Shown in pieces: positions 24,514-37,609 of a stretch of 64,000 bases of DNA; positions within the stretch are counted from its first letter, which is position 1; every line of letters starts with the position of its first letter. A model generated the notes under the pieces. The model was not told where the DNA came from, made no database searches, and saw only the letters and a program-made list of their open reading frames with translations. This stretch comes from Circinella minor (taxonomy: Eukaryota; Mucoromycota; Mucoromycetes; Mucorales; Lichtheimiaceae), in the NCBI GenBank assembly GCA_016758965.1, contig JAEPRB010000053.1:62001-126000 (forward strand), in the 5' to 3' direction. The position numbers and the translations under genes are program-made.

Positions 24514-27330
24514 ATTTGTTGTTAGAATCCGTTTTAGTTATTTATTTTTCAAAGTAAATTAAATCACACCCTTTGTATACTTTTATACTGAAAAAAAAAA
24601 AAATGCAAACACGACATATGACGACAGAATTGTGGGATTTCCTTTAACAATTGCGTGCTTGGAAAGTTTGAATTTTCAGTGTATGACAAAATATCTACTT
24701 CCGGAAACGCCCAAGATTTTTTTTTATCGCTTTTTTCAATGACCTACTACTTGCACTATCATAATACATTTTTTTTTTGAGCATATAACTATTATGATTT
24801 ACAAACTCTTACAAATAAAAAAAAAAAGACTATAAAAAGGTCCTTTATTAAGAGAATTCAAAGTAATGCGTGAAAAAATATAAGCGGAAAGTAAAAAAAA
24901 AAAAAAAGATGAGCAATTATTTTTGTTGATTTGTTCGCACGACGAGATTTATGCGAAATAATGCAACTTGAATTGGAACAACTAGTTACTACCTTTCATT
25001 GTTCCTTCTTGGTTTATGTTGTAAAATTATTTATAATCAAGATTAGGATCGCGTTAATTTTCTGCTATATTATTTATTATCATATAAAAACTTTGTTGTC
25101 AAATTTTTAAGTGTACTTCTTTTCTACCACAAAAAGTAGTACAAGGAATGACGCCATCCTTGTACTCAGTTTCTTTTTTTTTTTTTTTTTTTTTTTTTCA
25201 AAAAGAGAGTTATCATAAGAATCTAACACTAAGAATCTGTACTATCTTTATTAATATTTTCCAATATGTATTATTATTACGTATTACTAATGATTCCCAC
25301 CAATTGCATAAACCAAGTGCATATTCAAATAGTACGTAAAACTATAATGGCTATACAAAAATGGGTACGTACACATGAACATCAATATAATTTTTAATAC
25401 TTTGTACGTAGTGTCATATATTGATTTACTGAATGTGGTTGATAACAACAAAATTGAAATAGTTTTACTCATATATACAGTATTTATCGTATGCAGTTTG
25501 ACATTGGATTAAGTTCTTATTATTTACCTGGTTGTATTTTGCGTGCTAAAATAACGCATATATTTGGTGGGGTCTCAGAGTTCAAATTCCACTTCTGTAT
25601 AATCAGACAACGCGCCCAGTACTAATAGTTGTAAACGAGATAACATAATTTGAACATCATAATTAGTGAAAGATTTCACTGAACAAATTACAGCCTTAGT
25701 ACTACACTGTAAGCTAATATATATATAAACTAGAAAACATTTCAGTTCCATTTACGTTTCTAGTTACCTTGTATCACTTCTACCAGTAATGGTAATACTA
25801 GTAGTACTTGTGCATAAATGTATGAATATATATATAATAGATAATGGAGTTGTAATGTGCATTTTTTTTTTTTTACTTTGCCACTTGATGATTTGTCTTC
25901 AGAGACTTATATAGTAAGGGTATCAATTTATACATGTAATCCCATTTTTTCACACCACTTTTTGAATGTAAGTATGTCACTTTTTCTCGGCTCATTATTT
26001 TATAGAAAAAACTCGCTACTATGATTATTTTACTCTTTTTTTCTTCTTTTTTATGGAGTCTCTTACTTTGCCGAAATTGACTAAATATGTTTAAAAAACA
26101 ACAAATCCAAGAGAAAATTATATAAATGCTTTTTGACATATTGGGAACCGGATGAACTATAACAGGAAAAAGCATATAAATGTATATTATAAATCAAAGT
26201 TATCCAAATTATATAATCTAAATTAACGGGTTATGTCTCCGATAAAAGGGAAGAATAATTAATTGAAAATTATCCATACTTTCTTCAATGGATTACTTCT
26301 ACAAATCATTCCTGCTTGTAAACCATCTGACAGGTTTTATTTTGTACTTGAAGAATATTCCGATTATAATGATCCATAGAACTGACTTGTTGTTTCCGTA
26401 CTATATTTTGTCCTACCCGGGTCATTATTTAATGTATAATTAATCATTGATTTAATCTATTTCAACTCCATATTTCTAAATAATCATATATCCCCATGTG
26501 TCGCTATGTGAAGAGCAACGCCGCTGTAATGTTATACATTCACCAGTGTAATGGTGTCACTGTTTTTTTTTTTTTTTTGAGCTGAAAGCTCATCTCATTT
26601 ACTGTTGCCTAGTATCATAAAAAGCATATGAGCACAAATATTGATGTTTTGATGTTATAGTACGTGTTCTATTATTATAGATGTTTCAATTCTTGTTTGT
26701 AAGTTTATTAGTATTTTTTATATGGGATAAATAATGATACGTAGCTCAGTTAGTTTATACAAAAATTATGCAATCATCTTTCATAAATGATTGGATACAA
26801 AAATTGGGCAATTGAATATTCTTCCGTACAAATTGAATTCTATAATGGAATATTTATCCTTATCATTTAGTAATATTTTTTTTAAGAATATTGGATCTGA
26901 TTAAATAAAAACATGGATCACAAGAATTGACTTAATTAAAGCTATTATATAAGTTCTTTTATAATCACTCAAAGATATTCATACTGAGTAATAATAGATA
27001 GACATATAATACAGACATATAAATTGCAGAAAGAAAAAACTTACCCATCAAATGTACTTTTATAATTATGGATTATAATGATGCTGTGTTTCCAACACAC
27101 TAATAGTTATACAACCATAAAAATTGATTTGTTATAAACATCTTTTGTAGACCTTACAAAGAAATGACCATTAATTTTACACTACGAAATACAAATCATG
27201 CACTGAATCACTTATTGTCAAAAAAAAAAAAAAAAAAAGGCAGAGCCATCAAGCTCCGATTTTTGTTCCTCTTTTTGTTACGTCGTCCTTTTTACTATTA
27301 TAGAAACAAAAAAAAAGCGCGATTCAAACC
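24514..27330. other. intergenic region of about 2.8 kb between MsrA and the Elongin-B-like gene
   Basis: AT-rich, with a 26-base T run near 25173-25198, a T run near 26563-26578 and an A18 run near 27220-27237. The minus strand holds a candidate two-exon ORF (25575-25862, listed separately) and other protein-like but short frames, for example around 26310-26440 and 25873-26175. I cannot assemble these into a gene. A tRNA-like string near 25571-25592 lacks the rest of a tRNA fold. Confidence 0.45.
25575..25862 (-). CDS. candidate small two-exon gene (77 residues), unsupported by homology
   Basis: An ATG at 25860-25862, directly behind an A12 run in the minus-strand sense, opens a frame of 31 codons. 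It reaches a plausible donor (AG|GTAACT) at 25768, and a 54-base intron ends in TATTAG|C at 25714. The second exon (25575-25713) continues the frame for 45 codons to TGA. The first part is hydrophobic and could be a signal peptide or membrane segment (ITTPLSIIYIFIHLCTSTTS). The second part has ordinary protein composition (for example FTNYDVQIMLSRLQLL and an acidic end EVEFEL). I recognise no family. Two short open frames joined by a GT-AG intron can occur by chance in AT-rich DNA. Confidence 0.25.
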
Positions 27331-27855
27331 ATGCCACAAGGAAAATTACTTTACGTTCGTGCAAGACGGGACAGAACTATTGTATTTTTATGTTATGAAG
27401 CACAAGATACCGTTCAAATTTTAAAAAAAAAATTATGCGATGCGCAGTCAAATAGTAATCAATCACCAGATCAAATTCGACTCTATATCCGACGTTCTGA
27501 TCAACAATATCAATTGTTAAACGATACAGATACGGTATCAAATGCTGGATTAGAAACTGATTCAGATATTTACTTTGTATATCAAAATAAAGGTAATTAT
27601 GATTGTTATCATTATTATTATTAGGGAATAAGATATACAGATATATTTGACAGGTATGAAAAAAAAAATACTTATATGCAAAGCATTCACATATACCTTT
27701 TAAATATACAAGATGGAAAATGGGAAGAAGTTCATACTGAAATATATGAACCATTGGATGAAGGTGGACCTGATGATGAAATTGAAGGTGAAGAAGCAGA
27801 AATGCATGGAGATATACCACATACACGAAAAGAAAAAGGAAAAGGAAGAGCATAA
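27331..27855 (+). CDS. Elongin-B-like ubiquitin-fold protein
   Basis: Two exons (27331-27592, 27713-27855) sum to 405 bases, 134 residues. The N-terminal 90 residues have the ubiquitin-like pattern of Elongin B: KLLYVRARRDRTIVFLCYEA, then VQILKKKLCDAQ, SPDQIRLYIRRSD, LLNDTDTVSNAGLETDSDIY. The second exon encodes GKWEEVHTEIYEPLDEGGPD followed by an acidic stretch and a basic end (RKEKGKGRA), where animal Elongin B also carries a short tail. Elongin B pairs with Elongin C in Cullin-based ubiquitin ligases and in transcription elongation complexes. Identity with the family is probable; sequence alone cannot prove the Elongin C partnership. The gene faces the 3' end of LTN1, with only 106 bases between the two stop codons. 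Confidence 0.8.
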
Positions 27856-27961
27856 ATAAATAGTATTATTCTTATTATTCTTGTTTGTTTATTGTTTATT
27901 GTACAAAATAAGAAGCAAAAAAAAAGGGGGGGGGGAAGGGAAGGGAAGGGAAGGATAATGA

Positions 27962-30900
27962 TTAGAATACGGTTCTACAAAGTGGACAACTTGCCGAATT
28001 GGAAGAACGGAACCACTATAAATATTATAATTAGTTTTTGTTAGTTCGTTTCTAATTATCTTATTGAACTTATTGTTCACATAATGAAATCTATTAATTT
28101 AACGAACCTTATATAAACAACTAGCATGGAATTTGTTTTTACATGTACGACATTGTTTTGTGGGTATGGATCGATCTTGTGCACTAATAATTGAATAACA
28201 GATAGTACAATCTTCAACACCACTAAAGTGTAAATTAACATTTCGTTTGAAGACTGTTAAGGCATCCACAATATTACCATTCTATTATGTTATTGACCCC
28301 AAATATATTTTCAAATTAATATAAATGATTCGTTATTCTTCTTTGTGTGTTATGATATATTATTATTATTATCTACCTGTGATCCAATCACTGCTGCAAC
28401 AGAAAACATCCATCCACGCCATTGTTTATCACTCACGCCTACTTTTTGTACACCTTCTACATCTATTTGTCGTAGTGGGAAGTTGCTTGGTAGTTTAATA
28501 GCAATTTGCATATTTTGTTCATCTACGCGATAGGTAGCAGATACTTCACTAGCAGCTCTGAGTGCTTTAACAGTGAAATCATTATCATTATCTTGTAATA
28601 AACTCTTAATATCATCTCGTGCCAATAAATCAAGTTCGCTATTAATAAGCATTGCACTAAAGTTCTTTTCCGTATAACTAATAATAATAAAAAATGTATA
28701 GCATGAATTAGTGTCATAAACTAGCTATCTATAGAAATGATACACAATATGCAACAATAATAATAATAATAAATTACCTTTCAACACCAATTGTTAGTTG
28801 TCGGTTCTTACAGTCAACCCACCATTGTCTTTTTTTTTAAAGAAAAAAGAATTATAGTAATAATAGTAATAGACAATGTTAGATGAAACTTGTCGTTTTT
28901 TATTTTCGGCACATCTCAAAAATAATTATCTTACCTAATCAGTGACGGAATATGCTTTAATGCTCTATAATATAAATGTGCTGCAAAAACTTGGTAACTA
29001 ATTTCATGTGCGGAGTCAAACCCTAAATAAAAAATTATCATCTTTCAGTATATACTTTTACTACTTATTAATTTGTCAGATTAAAAAGAGATAAATAAAC
29101 TTATACAAACCATCTATTTCGTATTCATTAATATCCCAGAGTGATAAATCGAATGGTTGTATAATTTGACCAGCACCAACACCAAGAATTTTTGATATAA
29201 ATGGCATCATTTTCGAAACTGCATTCGCATCCTTCAACTGTGCAGTATATTCTTGTTTGAGACGGAATGTCTAAAATATCATATCAATACCGAGTTTCAA
29301 TTATTTGTTTTTCTTTTCTTTTTAATCCAATAGATACACTTACAATATTATTAAAGTGCTCAAACATGAGTAACCAAGCCAACATAAAACCAAATACATC
29401 ATGTAATGCCTGTTCATCCAATGGTAATGTATACCATTTTGAAATATTTGGAGGATTAATCATATATTCAAAGAGAGCTTTATCAATGTAAACTTTATCG
29501 TTGTTTTCTTCATCTATAAAGAAGCAGAAATAGAAAAATGTATAAACATAATTAATAATTATAGTATATATATATATAAAGAAACGGAGTCTATCCATAC
29601 CATTGGAAGCAGAAAATTCTAAACGCACTGATAATTCTTGTACGATATGAGTGATTTGCATTTCAAGTAATTTGAACGCACGTTTTTGTAAGATTTCATT
29701 TGATGATTTTAAAAGTGTTACAATCTAATATTCGTATTTTCCAAATAAATAAATAAGATAGATTATCATATACAACATTGTATTATTATATTCAATAAGA
29801 AAACTTACATTCGAGATGTCTGATGACTCAAACAAGGCACTTGATGGTACATCTTCAGTTAGATCAGCCAATAATTCTTGATATATAATTTTAGGTTTAG
29901 TGGAAGTAGTCGAAAGTGACCATTCCCCTTCTTTGATAAACAACTTCAATAGGGTCTCATAAAATTGGGGCGCTTGATCATCAAGAGATGCTAATAAATC
30001 AACGATTCCTTCATATGCTAGTTTCTTTAATGTGAAAAATAATTGCGCAGCAAAATATACCAATGGTAATTCTTCGTCAAGTTCAGGATCACTATACTAT
30101 AAAAAGAAATTTCATATAAAAGAGTTACTCATATTATTAATATCGCCTAAACACATAATATATATCAGAACAAAAAAAAACAAAGGAATACTTACTGTCA
30201 TCCATTCATAGCTTCTTTCTAAAAAGAACTCCCATTGTCCACCTGATACATCTTTTACAGACTTGGCAATGTTGATGAATAGTTGGGCAATTTCAACCAA
30301 TACTCGAGTACGTTGATAAGATTCAATATCGTCAAGTGAAGAATCATCTTCGAACCATTTGCGAATAGTGAGAACAAGATGCATCAAACGCTGCGAAGGA
30401 ATAGAGATAGCATCACCATGGTCCGTGGATGTGGCATTAAGAGTCACAAGTAGTTTCCATGCTAAATATATAGAAAAACTAAAATTAATACTCATGATCT
30501 ATTTATATACATATATACATAAATATGTAACAAACGAATATGTATACCTTTTCCTGTATCAACCCCGAATTCACCCAAGCTCGAGATACCAGACAATTTG
30601 CTAGTAAGCTCGCTTTGTAATGTCTTATAACTTGTTTCTTGAGAAAATACCGTCTTGATAGCATTAATGATAGCTACTTTAATTGGTAATTTGACTATAA
30701 AAAAGATCGTAACGTCAATGAATAAGATCCATCTCATTCTTTTCCTTCTGTAGCGGTAGATTAAAAAATAAAAATCACCTACGTTCTGCTGCTTCTGCTT
30801 TTACCAAACCAAGCCAAAGAGGTAAAGCATCACTTTTTAGACCAGTCTGTGCAATCAGCTTGGTAAGAATAGTTTCAACCAATGCACCGGACATGACATC

Positions 30901-32646
30901 AATAAGAGTTGTTTCATCATCATCATCATGATTAGGACGCATAAGACTTGCTACAAATCCAAGGAAATTATTTATCTTGTCATTTTGATTTTTGATAGCA
31001 GAGTACAAAAGAGTGTACCAATTATGACCAGGTTCTGAAACCAATACCGTTTCGAAACGATAATTGAAAATATAATTCGCGCGTTGAAGAAACTCTAATA
31101 CGATAGGTGTGCTACCTGCGACACTAGAGTTCCAAATTTGAGAACATCCAGGAACATCCAATCCATGTTGACATTCAATGCTGGTTAACATCAAGTGTCG
31201 CATCACCCATTCTCGATCATTTCCATCAAATAATTCGTCAGGTCCAATTCGAACCACATATTCTGCCATAGAAAAGATCAAACGACCATAAGCACTTAAA
31301 CCAAATGAATCATACGCCACAGGGACGAGTTCATCAGTATCAACTGGTGGTGTTTGTAATAAACCAACATATTTGTCATTGATTCCAAGCGTTAGAAGAC
31401 TGGATGTATATTGAGTAAATGGTGAACGTAAAGTTTCCCAGCTAGTAGCGTTGCCAAGTAAAGTTGTCACAGCATCCTTAAATCCTTGACTACCAACTGG
31501 ATAGAAACTAGTGATAAGCTTATCTATACGACCTAGAATAGTTGATGGACTTTGATTTCATGGAATGAGTAATAAAAAAAAAAATGTTAGTTTTTGTATA
31601 TTCAATATAATAATTGTGAAACTCAATAATTAGCAATAAATATTAACAATAATAGTGCTACCTTTCAGCTCGTGTGACATCAGTAATTGAATCCTTGACA
31701 TGTAACAGAACAGGCTCAAATAAATGAGACCGATATGAATCATCTTCACTGTTACTTACACTCGTGGATATCATGCTCCATACGGTTGAAGCAGCACGAG
31801 TAATTGTTTTACAAATATCCTTTTCTTCTCCTTCACCTTCTAAATCAAAATACATTGCTTCAAATATTTCGGTAGCAATTCCTTGAGATGCCTTATTACT
31901 AAGTAATTTATAAGTCAAGTCCGTCGTTTCAAATATATTCTCCAAAATCACCAAAATAGATAATACACCATTAAGTAAACCTCGATCAACATCACTTGGT
32001 TTTTGTTTCAAGAATTCTTGAAGTTTCTTTTGAAGACTTGAACAGACACTGTTAAACGTTTGTTCAGATAATAATGGATGTGCTATTTGAAAAATTGGTT
32101 TATTGCTTTATTAGTCCTTTTTTTTTCATTTTTCATCTTCTATTAAACAAGTATATATATATATATAAACACAAAATTGAAATAAAGCTTACATAAATGT
32201 AACTTAAGACCGATGGCACCCAAATGTTGTAATATATGTTCTTGTGCTTTTGTATTGGTAGAACTTAATTGAGTAATGATATATTTTTCAAACATAGTAT
32301 CAAGTTCAATGCTTTGATAATTGTTGCTGTTTTTAAGCTGCTAAAAGTTAGATCCAACTCATAATAACAAATATGCTCCCTTTTCTCACAATTTTTAATT
32401 TCTCTCATCACTAAATTTCCTTACTTGTTCTAGAAAGGCAACTAATGCCTTAGTTTGGAGATCATCATTATTCTCTATGTTTGATATCTTTTGAATTGAA
32501 ATATTCCATAAATGTGTTGCTTCGTCATTATCAGAAATACGAGATACTAAGCCAACATATACAGATGAAAGTGAGTCAAGAGTGCTTTGAGAATCTTCAG
32601 TTAATAAAGATAATATAATTTTGGCCTGTTCGACAATTTCCTATAT

Positions 32647-32678
<32 letters not shown>

Positions 32679-35475
32679 ATTACAACTTTTAGATTATACC
32701 CTTTCCAAACATATAAATATATCTACTCATTACTAAACATACCTTCAAACTTGGTTTATCCAAACAATCCCAATAATTTGCTATTATCTGATTGCTTAAC
32801 AAAAGTAAAGTCGATGATTTATCTAAAAAAAAAAAAAAATATATTAAATATCAACAGATAACAACCGGCCTACAGCCTTTTATATGTAAAAATGGGTATT
32901 CACATTCTATTAGTACCTTTATAAACCAAACTTGATCCAAAAGAGGCTATTATTACCCGTTTTGCCAATTCAACCATCTTTGAATAAAATGTAGTTAATT
33001 TTTTATCCGAATCGAGGTTGCTATGTACTTCAGTGGCAAAGCTTCCCACATTATCACAAAAGCAAGTGAAATCAGAAACATAACCTCTTGGAAGTGAGCT
33101 ATCATTGATTGTTTGGACCACAAACGTTTCGAGTTCATTCCAGAACGGGGTCATATAATCTTTAACACTTTGGGCAGTCGCCAATACAGATAGATGTTTG
33201 GCTAAAATATACATCAATTTTTCGCCTGATTTATCCACTGAAAACTCTTTTGACATTGAAAGAGCGGTTTTCATAAGATCCGTGAATGTTTCATTGATAA
33301 GATAAGATACACGATCTCCACCAGCATTACTAATTATTTAAAGTAAACGATAACAACAACACAATGAAAACAAATTAATCATCTTGTTTACATGTGTATA
33401 TTTTTAATAGTAGATAAATCAGTTACCTTTCTGATATTGAAGCGTAAACGATACACTCTGTATAAGCATCAATAAAAATATCACTATTGGATTGATCAAT
33501 GAAGTCACATGTAATGCCTTTCCAAAAATTGGTAAAAAGATCTTTATAAAAGTTGGGTTCATTTCGGATCTATTTTATATATTTGATTTGTCAATAAAAT
33601 AGCAACCAGTTTTTTTTTCCTTTTCTCCCTTTGATAAAACTGTTACTTTACCTCGGATGGTAAGTTGGCAATAATGACAAGTATACTTGGATATCCAATA
33701 CTGACTGCACCATTCAATCCACCACGAAGGAAATTGCAGAATTTTGGCATGATGGGCTTCTTTTTGCCAGCCATAAACCATGATTCAGGAAATTCTAGTT
33801 ATATATATAGATTTATAAGATAACCATGATGTTGCAATATAGAGTTTCAATATGGTTCATGCATCAAGTATATAAATTACCTTTTGTCATTAGAAGAACT
33901 GCATCCCACAAATCTGAAAAGGCAATAGGTTCTTTTTCACTTAAGAAGCTATTAAAGAATGTACTGGATATAGTATTCAACCGAGTCGATAATACTCCTA
34001 TATAAAGAAACATTGTGTTGTATTCCCGTGTCATGTGTTAATGAACCTAATTTCCTCACATTTATAATATATATATACCGTCCAGCTTACCTTTCCATTT
34101 CATCAATAAAGTTCTGATAAGTCGATAAACAGATTTTCTAATAATACCGCTATTATGTCCAGCATATTTCCATACAACTGGATTATCAAATAGTACGTTA
34201 TAATCCTCTATATATTTTTCACGTTCTTCTTCCGATAATTTCTCTAAATTATATATAAAAGTCAGTTTCATTCCCAAAATCAAAACTTTCTCTCTAGATT
34301 TATTGTTGCTGCTTAAAATATATAAATTTACCAATGATATGACAAATACAATTGAAGCAGCCAGATATAACACGAGCAAATTTGGCTGCCATGTCTTCCT
34401 TAGTTACATGTCTTGGATCACCTAATATTAAATGATAACAAGATATTAACGTTTTATGTTCAAGGGTTTCTACCATCTAATCCCATTCAAATTTTATAAA
34501 AACTTACTAAGAGTGTCTGGTGTTTTAGACAAGATCATTTCTGTTACATATTCTAGGATATCCTTTTGACAAAATTCCAAAACACCCACTCGTTTATCCT
34601 CTGAGAACACAGTCTACAAACATTTAAATATAGAATCAGATAAAAAAAATGGTTAGTCAATTAGAACTCTATATTTGACACAAAAAATAAATAAATGATG
34701 TTATTAAAATTTATCCTTACATTAAACGAGTTTCTAGCAGCTCGAGCAACATCTGGACTTTGATCAAACATAGTGATCAACCATGGACCAATAAACTCTT
34801 TAAGATGTGGCGCCAGTTTCTTTTTAGCATTCGCTGATACAAGTAAATGAACATTGTTGGTAACTAAACGTACACGTCGATCCACTTCAATTGTAAGCTT
34901 GACATACATCTTCGACTATATTTGATATATATCCAGAAAAACCGATATTATTATTTAATCCCTTTTTCTAATCCTTAATATATATTATTCGCTGTGATAT
35001 TAACACGTTACCCAAGCAGGAATAACTGCGGGAATAACATTTGTATTCGCCTTCAAATAAGTTTCCAGTTCTTCAAGCGCTTTCAGCTTGGTAATAGCAT
35101 CGCGTTTCGAAATTTTCTTCAAGATCATGACAAGTTCAGCGTCCAAGTTATTCATTGAAACCATATCAGCGTCCGAGGATCCTGTTGCAACAGGTGATCC
35201 AATTGTTGTTGTTCCAGAAAATTGAGCGAAACCACCTAGATTTTGAAAACTCAATGCATTTGCTCCACCACTAGCTACTTCTGCTGCGCGACTTTTTTTT
35301 TTTACCAAACAGAGGAAAAAGAATACAAGAGAAGAAAAAAAAAAGTGAAACCGATTTAGCATAAATAAATAATAAATCTCAAATTAAAAAAAATATTCGA
35401 CGTGTTTCTTTATTACCTGCTACTAGCAGGCTTCATAGAGCCTTTTGCTCTAGGTTGCTTTGGAGGTTTTCCCAT
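27962..35475 (-). CDS. LTN1: E3 ubiquitin ligase Listerin (LTN1/RKR1) of ribosome quality control
   Basis: Ubiquitinates nascent chains stalled on 60S subunits in the RQC complex. The gene runs through about twenty exons with short introns. The first exon (35417-35475) reads MGKPPKQPRAKGSMKPASS and continues SRAAEVASGG, matching the conserved Listerin N-terminus. After it come DAELVMILKKISKRDAITKL and VKLTIEVDRRVRLVTNNVHL, the N-terminal HEAT-type segment that docks on the 60S. A long helical-repeat middle follows. The last two exons hold a RING: VEDCTICYSVIS-like sequence (DCTICYSIISAQDRSIPTKQ), CRTCKNKFHASCLYKWF and CPLCRTVF directly before the stop, the RING-CH-like C-terminus diagnostic of Listerin. 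Length, about 1,700 residues, fits the family. An intron near 32644-32677 carries an A31-32 run. Both ends are certain; internal splice sites were not all resolved. Confidence 0.93.
32646..32677. repeat. long poly(A) run (about 32 bases) in an LTN1 intron
   Basis: An uninterrupted adenine run, poly(T) in the LTN1 sense strand, placed just inside an intron. It is the longest homopolymer in the window and may be miscounted in assemblies. Confidence 0.9.
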
Positions 35476-35743
35476 TGCTGCACTACTGTCAGAAGCAAAT
35501 CAAGCTTAAAGAAAGAAGAGAGAGAAGAAAAAGAAACAAGCTGGAACGAACACACAAACTTTAAAAGGCTTAATCCCATTTCCAGTCCGACAGAACATAT
35601 TTGGAAATATTCAAAAGTATTTTGATTGTAATTATATATTTTTACTTTTATTATTATTATTATTATATTATTATTATTTTAAAAATAAGAAAATAAGTTT
35701 TGTTATTATATATAGTACATTTATTATTTATATGATTCTTTTT

Positions 35744-37452
35744 TTAATAAATACCTATTAGAAATAAATGTGAGATATATATGCATGTTTAGTAATGTAT
35801 ATAAATATACAAAGGTTTAAGAAATAAGTTACTTACCAGGAATGATTCTGGATTTGACAATACTACAGTATTTGTCCCAATCTTTGCCATATTTAATACG
35901 GCACTGATGGTCATCACGACGTTCACGATGAATCAATAGAATACCAAAATAGATAGCATAAAAATAAGGCACAACGGATCCAAATCCACAAGGCAAACAC
36001 CATGACAATGCCATCAACCAATCACCAAGATAGTTGATATGACGCGACATACCCCACCAACTAGATATAATAAGCTTAGTACCACGCTCAGTCTTTAAAT
36101 ATTTTAAGTCTATTATAATTGAAAAAACAAAATGAAGTTAGATCAACCATTATTATGAAAATAAAACATTTACTACTGCCACTTACGTTTGACACTTTCA
36201 GAATCAGGGTTGTTACGGAATGCATTCTTTTGAGAATTGGCGCTTCTGAAAATAAAGTAACCCAAAAAGTTAAGACCTAGAACAAGACCAAGTTCAACAT
36301 AACTCATATCACGAGGGAAATCGACAAGATAACGTGCTTGAAGGGTATAAAGCATTGGTACCCAAGTATATAATCCAAATCCAAGCATGAAACCAAGACC
36401 GTCTAAATTTAGGATAAAAATTGTGTTATATAAGTAAAAATAATAATTTATATACAGTAAATCAATATTATTTACCAGTTGTGATATCCATGGTAGTAAG
36501 ACAAGCTTCTTCATTCCAAAGAGCATCCACAACATAAAATGTATGGAAAAACAAAACCAAGGCCATCGAATTGGTAACACGTTCAAGATCAGAATATTGT
36601 TTAACAGCAAAGCATACATTAAGAACAATCCAACCAATTAATCCAGGTCGAAGTTCAGTGAAGAACTTGATATCAAAATCGCCAATACGCGGATTCAATT
36701 CTCTACCAATCATATACTATATTTTTGTTGTTGTTACTATATGTCAATGCATTTGTGTAACAGCAGAACGAAGAGAATTATAAGACTTACATCATAAATA
36801 GGATTGCCACTATTACCTCCAAGTGCCAAAAGAGCATCAGATCTAAAACTTCTGAGATACAAGTACAAAGAAATTATATAACTGAACAAAATGGATGAAG
36901 CAACAAGACCAACCCAATGATTATAAACGAAAAGCAATGGTTCATAACTTCCATATTGATATAAAAGGAAACCACCAAATGCAAAAACATTGTGGAAAGT
37001 ACGGAATCCTATATATATAATTATTATTATTTTTTGTCGTTAGTTTTTATTTTCTTTTATTTTTCATCCAATTGATAACATTTGATCCAACTCTTTTTTT
37101 TTCTCTTACCATTCATACGATACTTGAGAACTTTGCCGTTACGAAGTTTGGTACCAGGAACAACATCTCCATTCAAGACAAAAGAGTAAATAACCAAAAT
37201 AAGAATAAATGCAAGATATACAAGCATGGCAAGTGGATCAATGAGTGATTTGGCAACTTCAATAGTGAATAATTCTGAAAAATAAGTTTTATAGTCTTCA
37301 AACATGGATTGAGAAGGGTAACCTGTGGCATTACAACAAACAGAAAAAAAAAGAACAAGTAAAGGTAATACTGTCACAAATAAAAAGGCACCCACAGGAC
37401 CGAGAAATTCATACTCGGTTGTCTTTGGGTTCAATTCATCATTGGAAGCCAT
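35744..37452 (-). CDS. ERG24: delta(14)-sterol reductase (ERG24), ergosterol pathway
   Basis: Reduces the C14 double bond of the sterol made by lanosterol 14-demethylase, using NADPH, in the ER membrane; the target of morpholine fungicides. The start is 37452 ([20 protein letters not shown]). Eight or more hydrophobic segments follow. Family motifs are [70 protein letters not shown], and the C-terminal [18 protein letters not shown] with [12 protein letters not shown]. An in-frame stop follows IIPGK, but the codon before it overlaps a consensus donor (G|GTAAGT, exon boundary at 35837). Splicing to an 11-base exon (35744-35754, acceptor AATAG) gives the family ending IIPGIY, so I prefer that model. 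ERG4- or LBR-type relatives are less likely. Confidence 0.93.
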
Positions 37453-37609
37453 GATGCGAACTGAAGTTAAAGAAGTTGATGAAGGTGATTGTTTTCACAC
37501 GAACAGATAAAAAAAAAAGGTCTTTTAAAAAGTCTATTTAATAATGGTAAGCGGAGTTGTTTATACAAAAGTTTCGGCAAAGGGTGCCGAATTGAGCAAT
37601 TAAAATTAA

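Noticed and set aside
25563..25600. tRNA-like string (TCAGAGTTCAAATTCCACT)
   Set aside because: The T-loop-like part has no matching A box, anticodon arm or acceptor stem, and the B-box match has an extra base.
26310..26440. Minus-strand peptides that faintly recall a PiggyBac-type transposase end
   Set aside because: The resemblance is a few residues, spread over different frames, with no terminal repeats or TTAA duplication visible.
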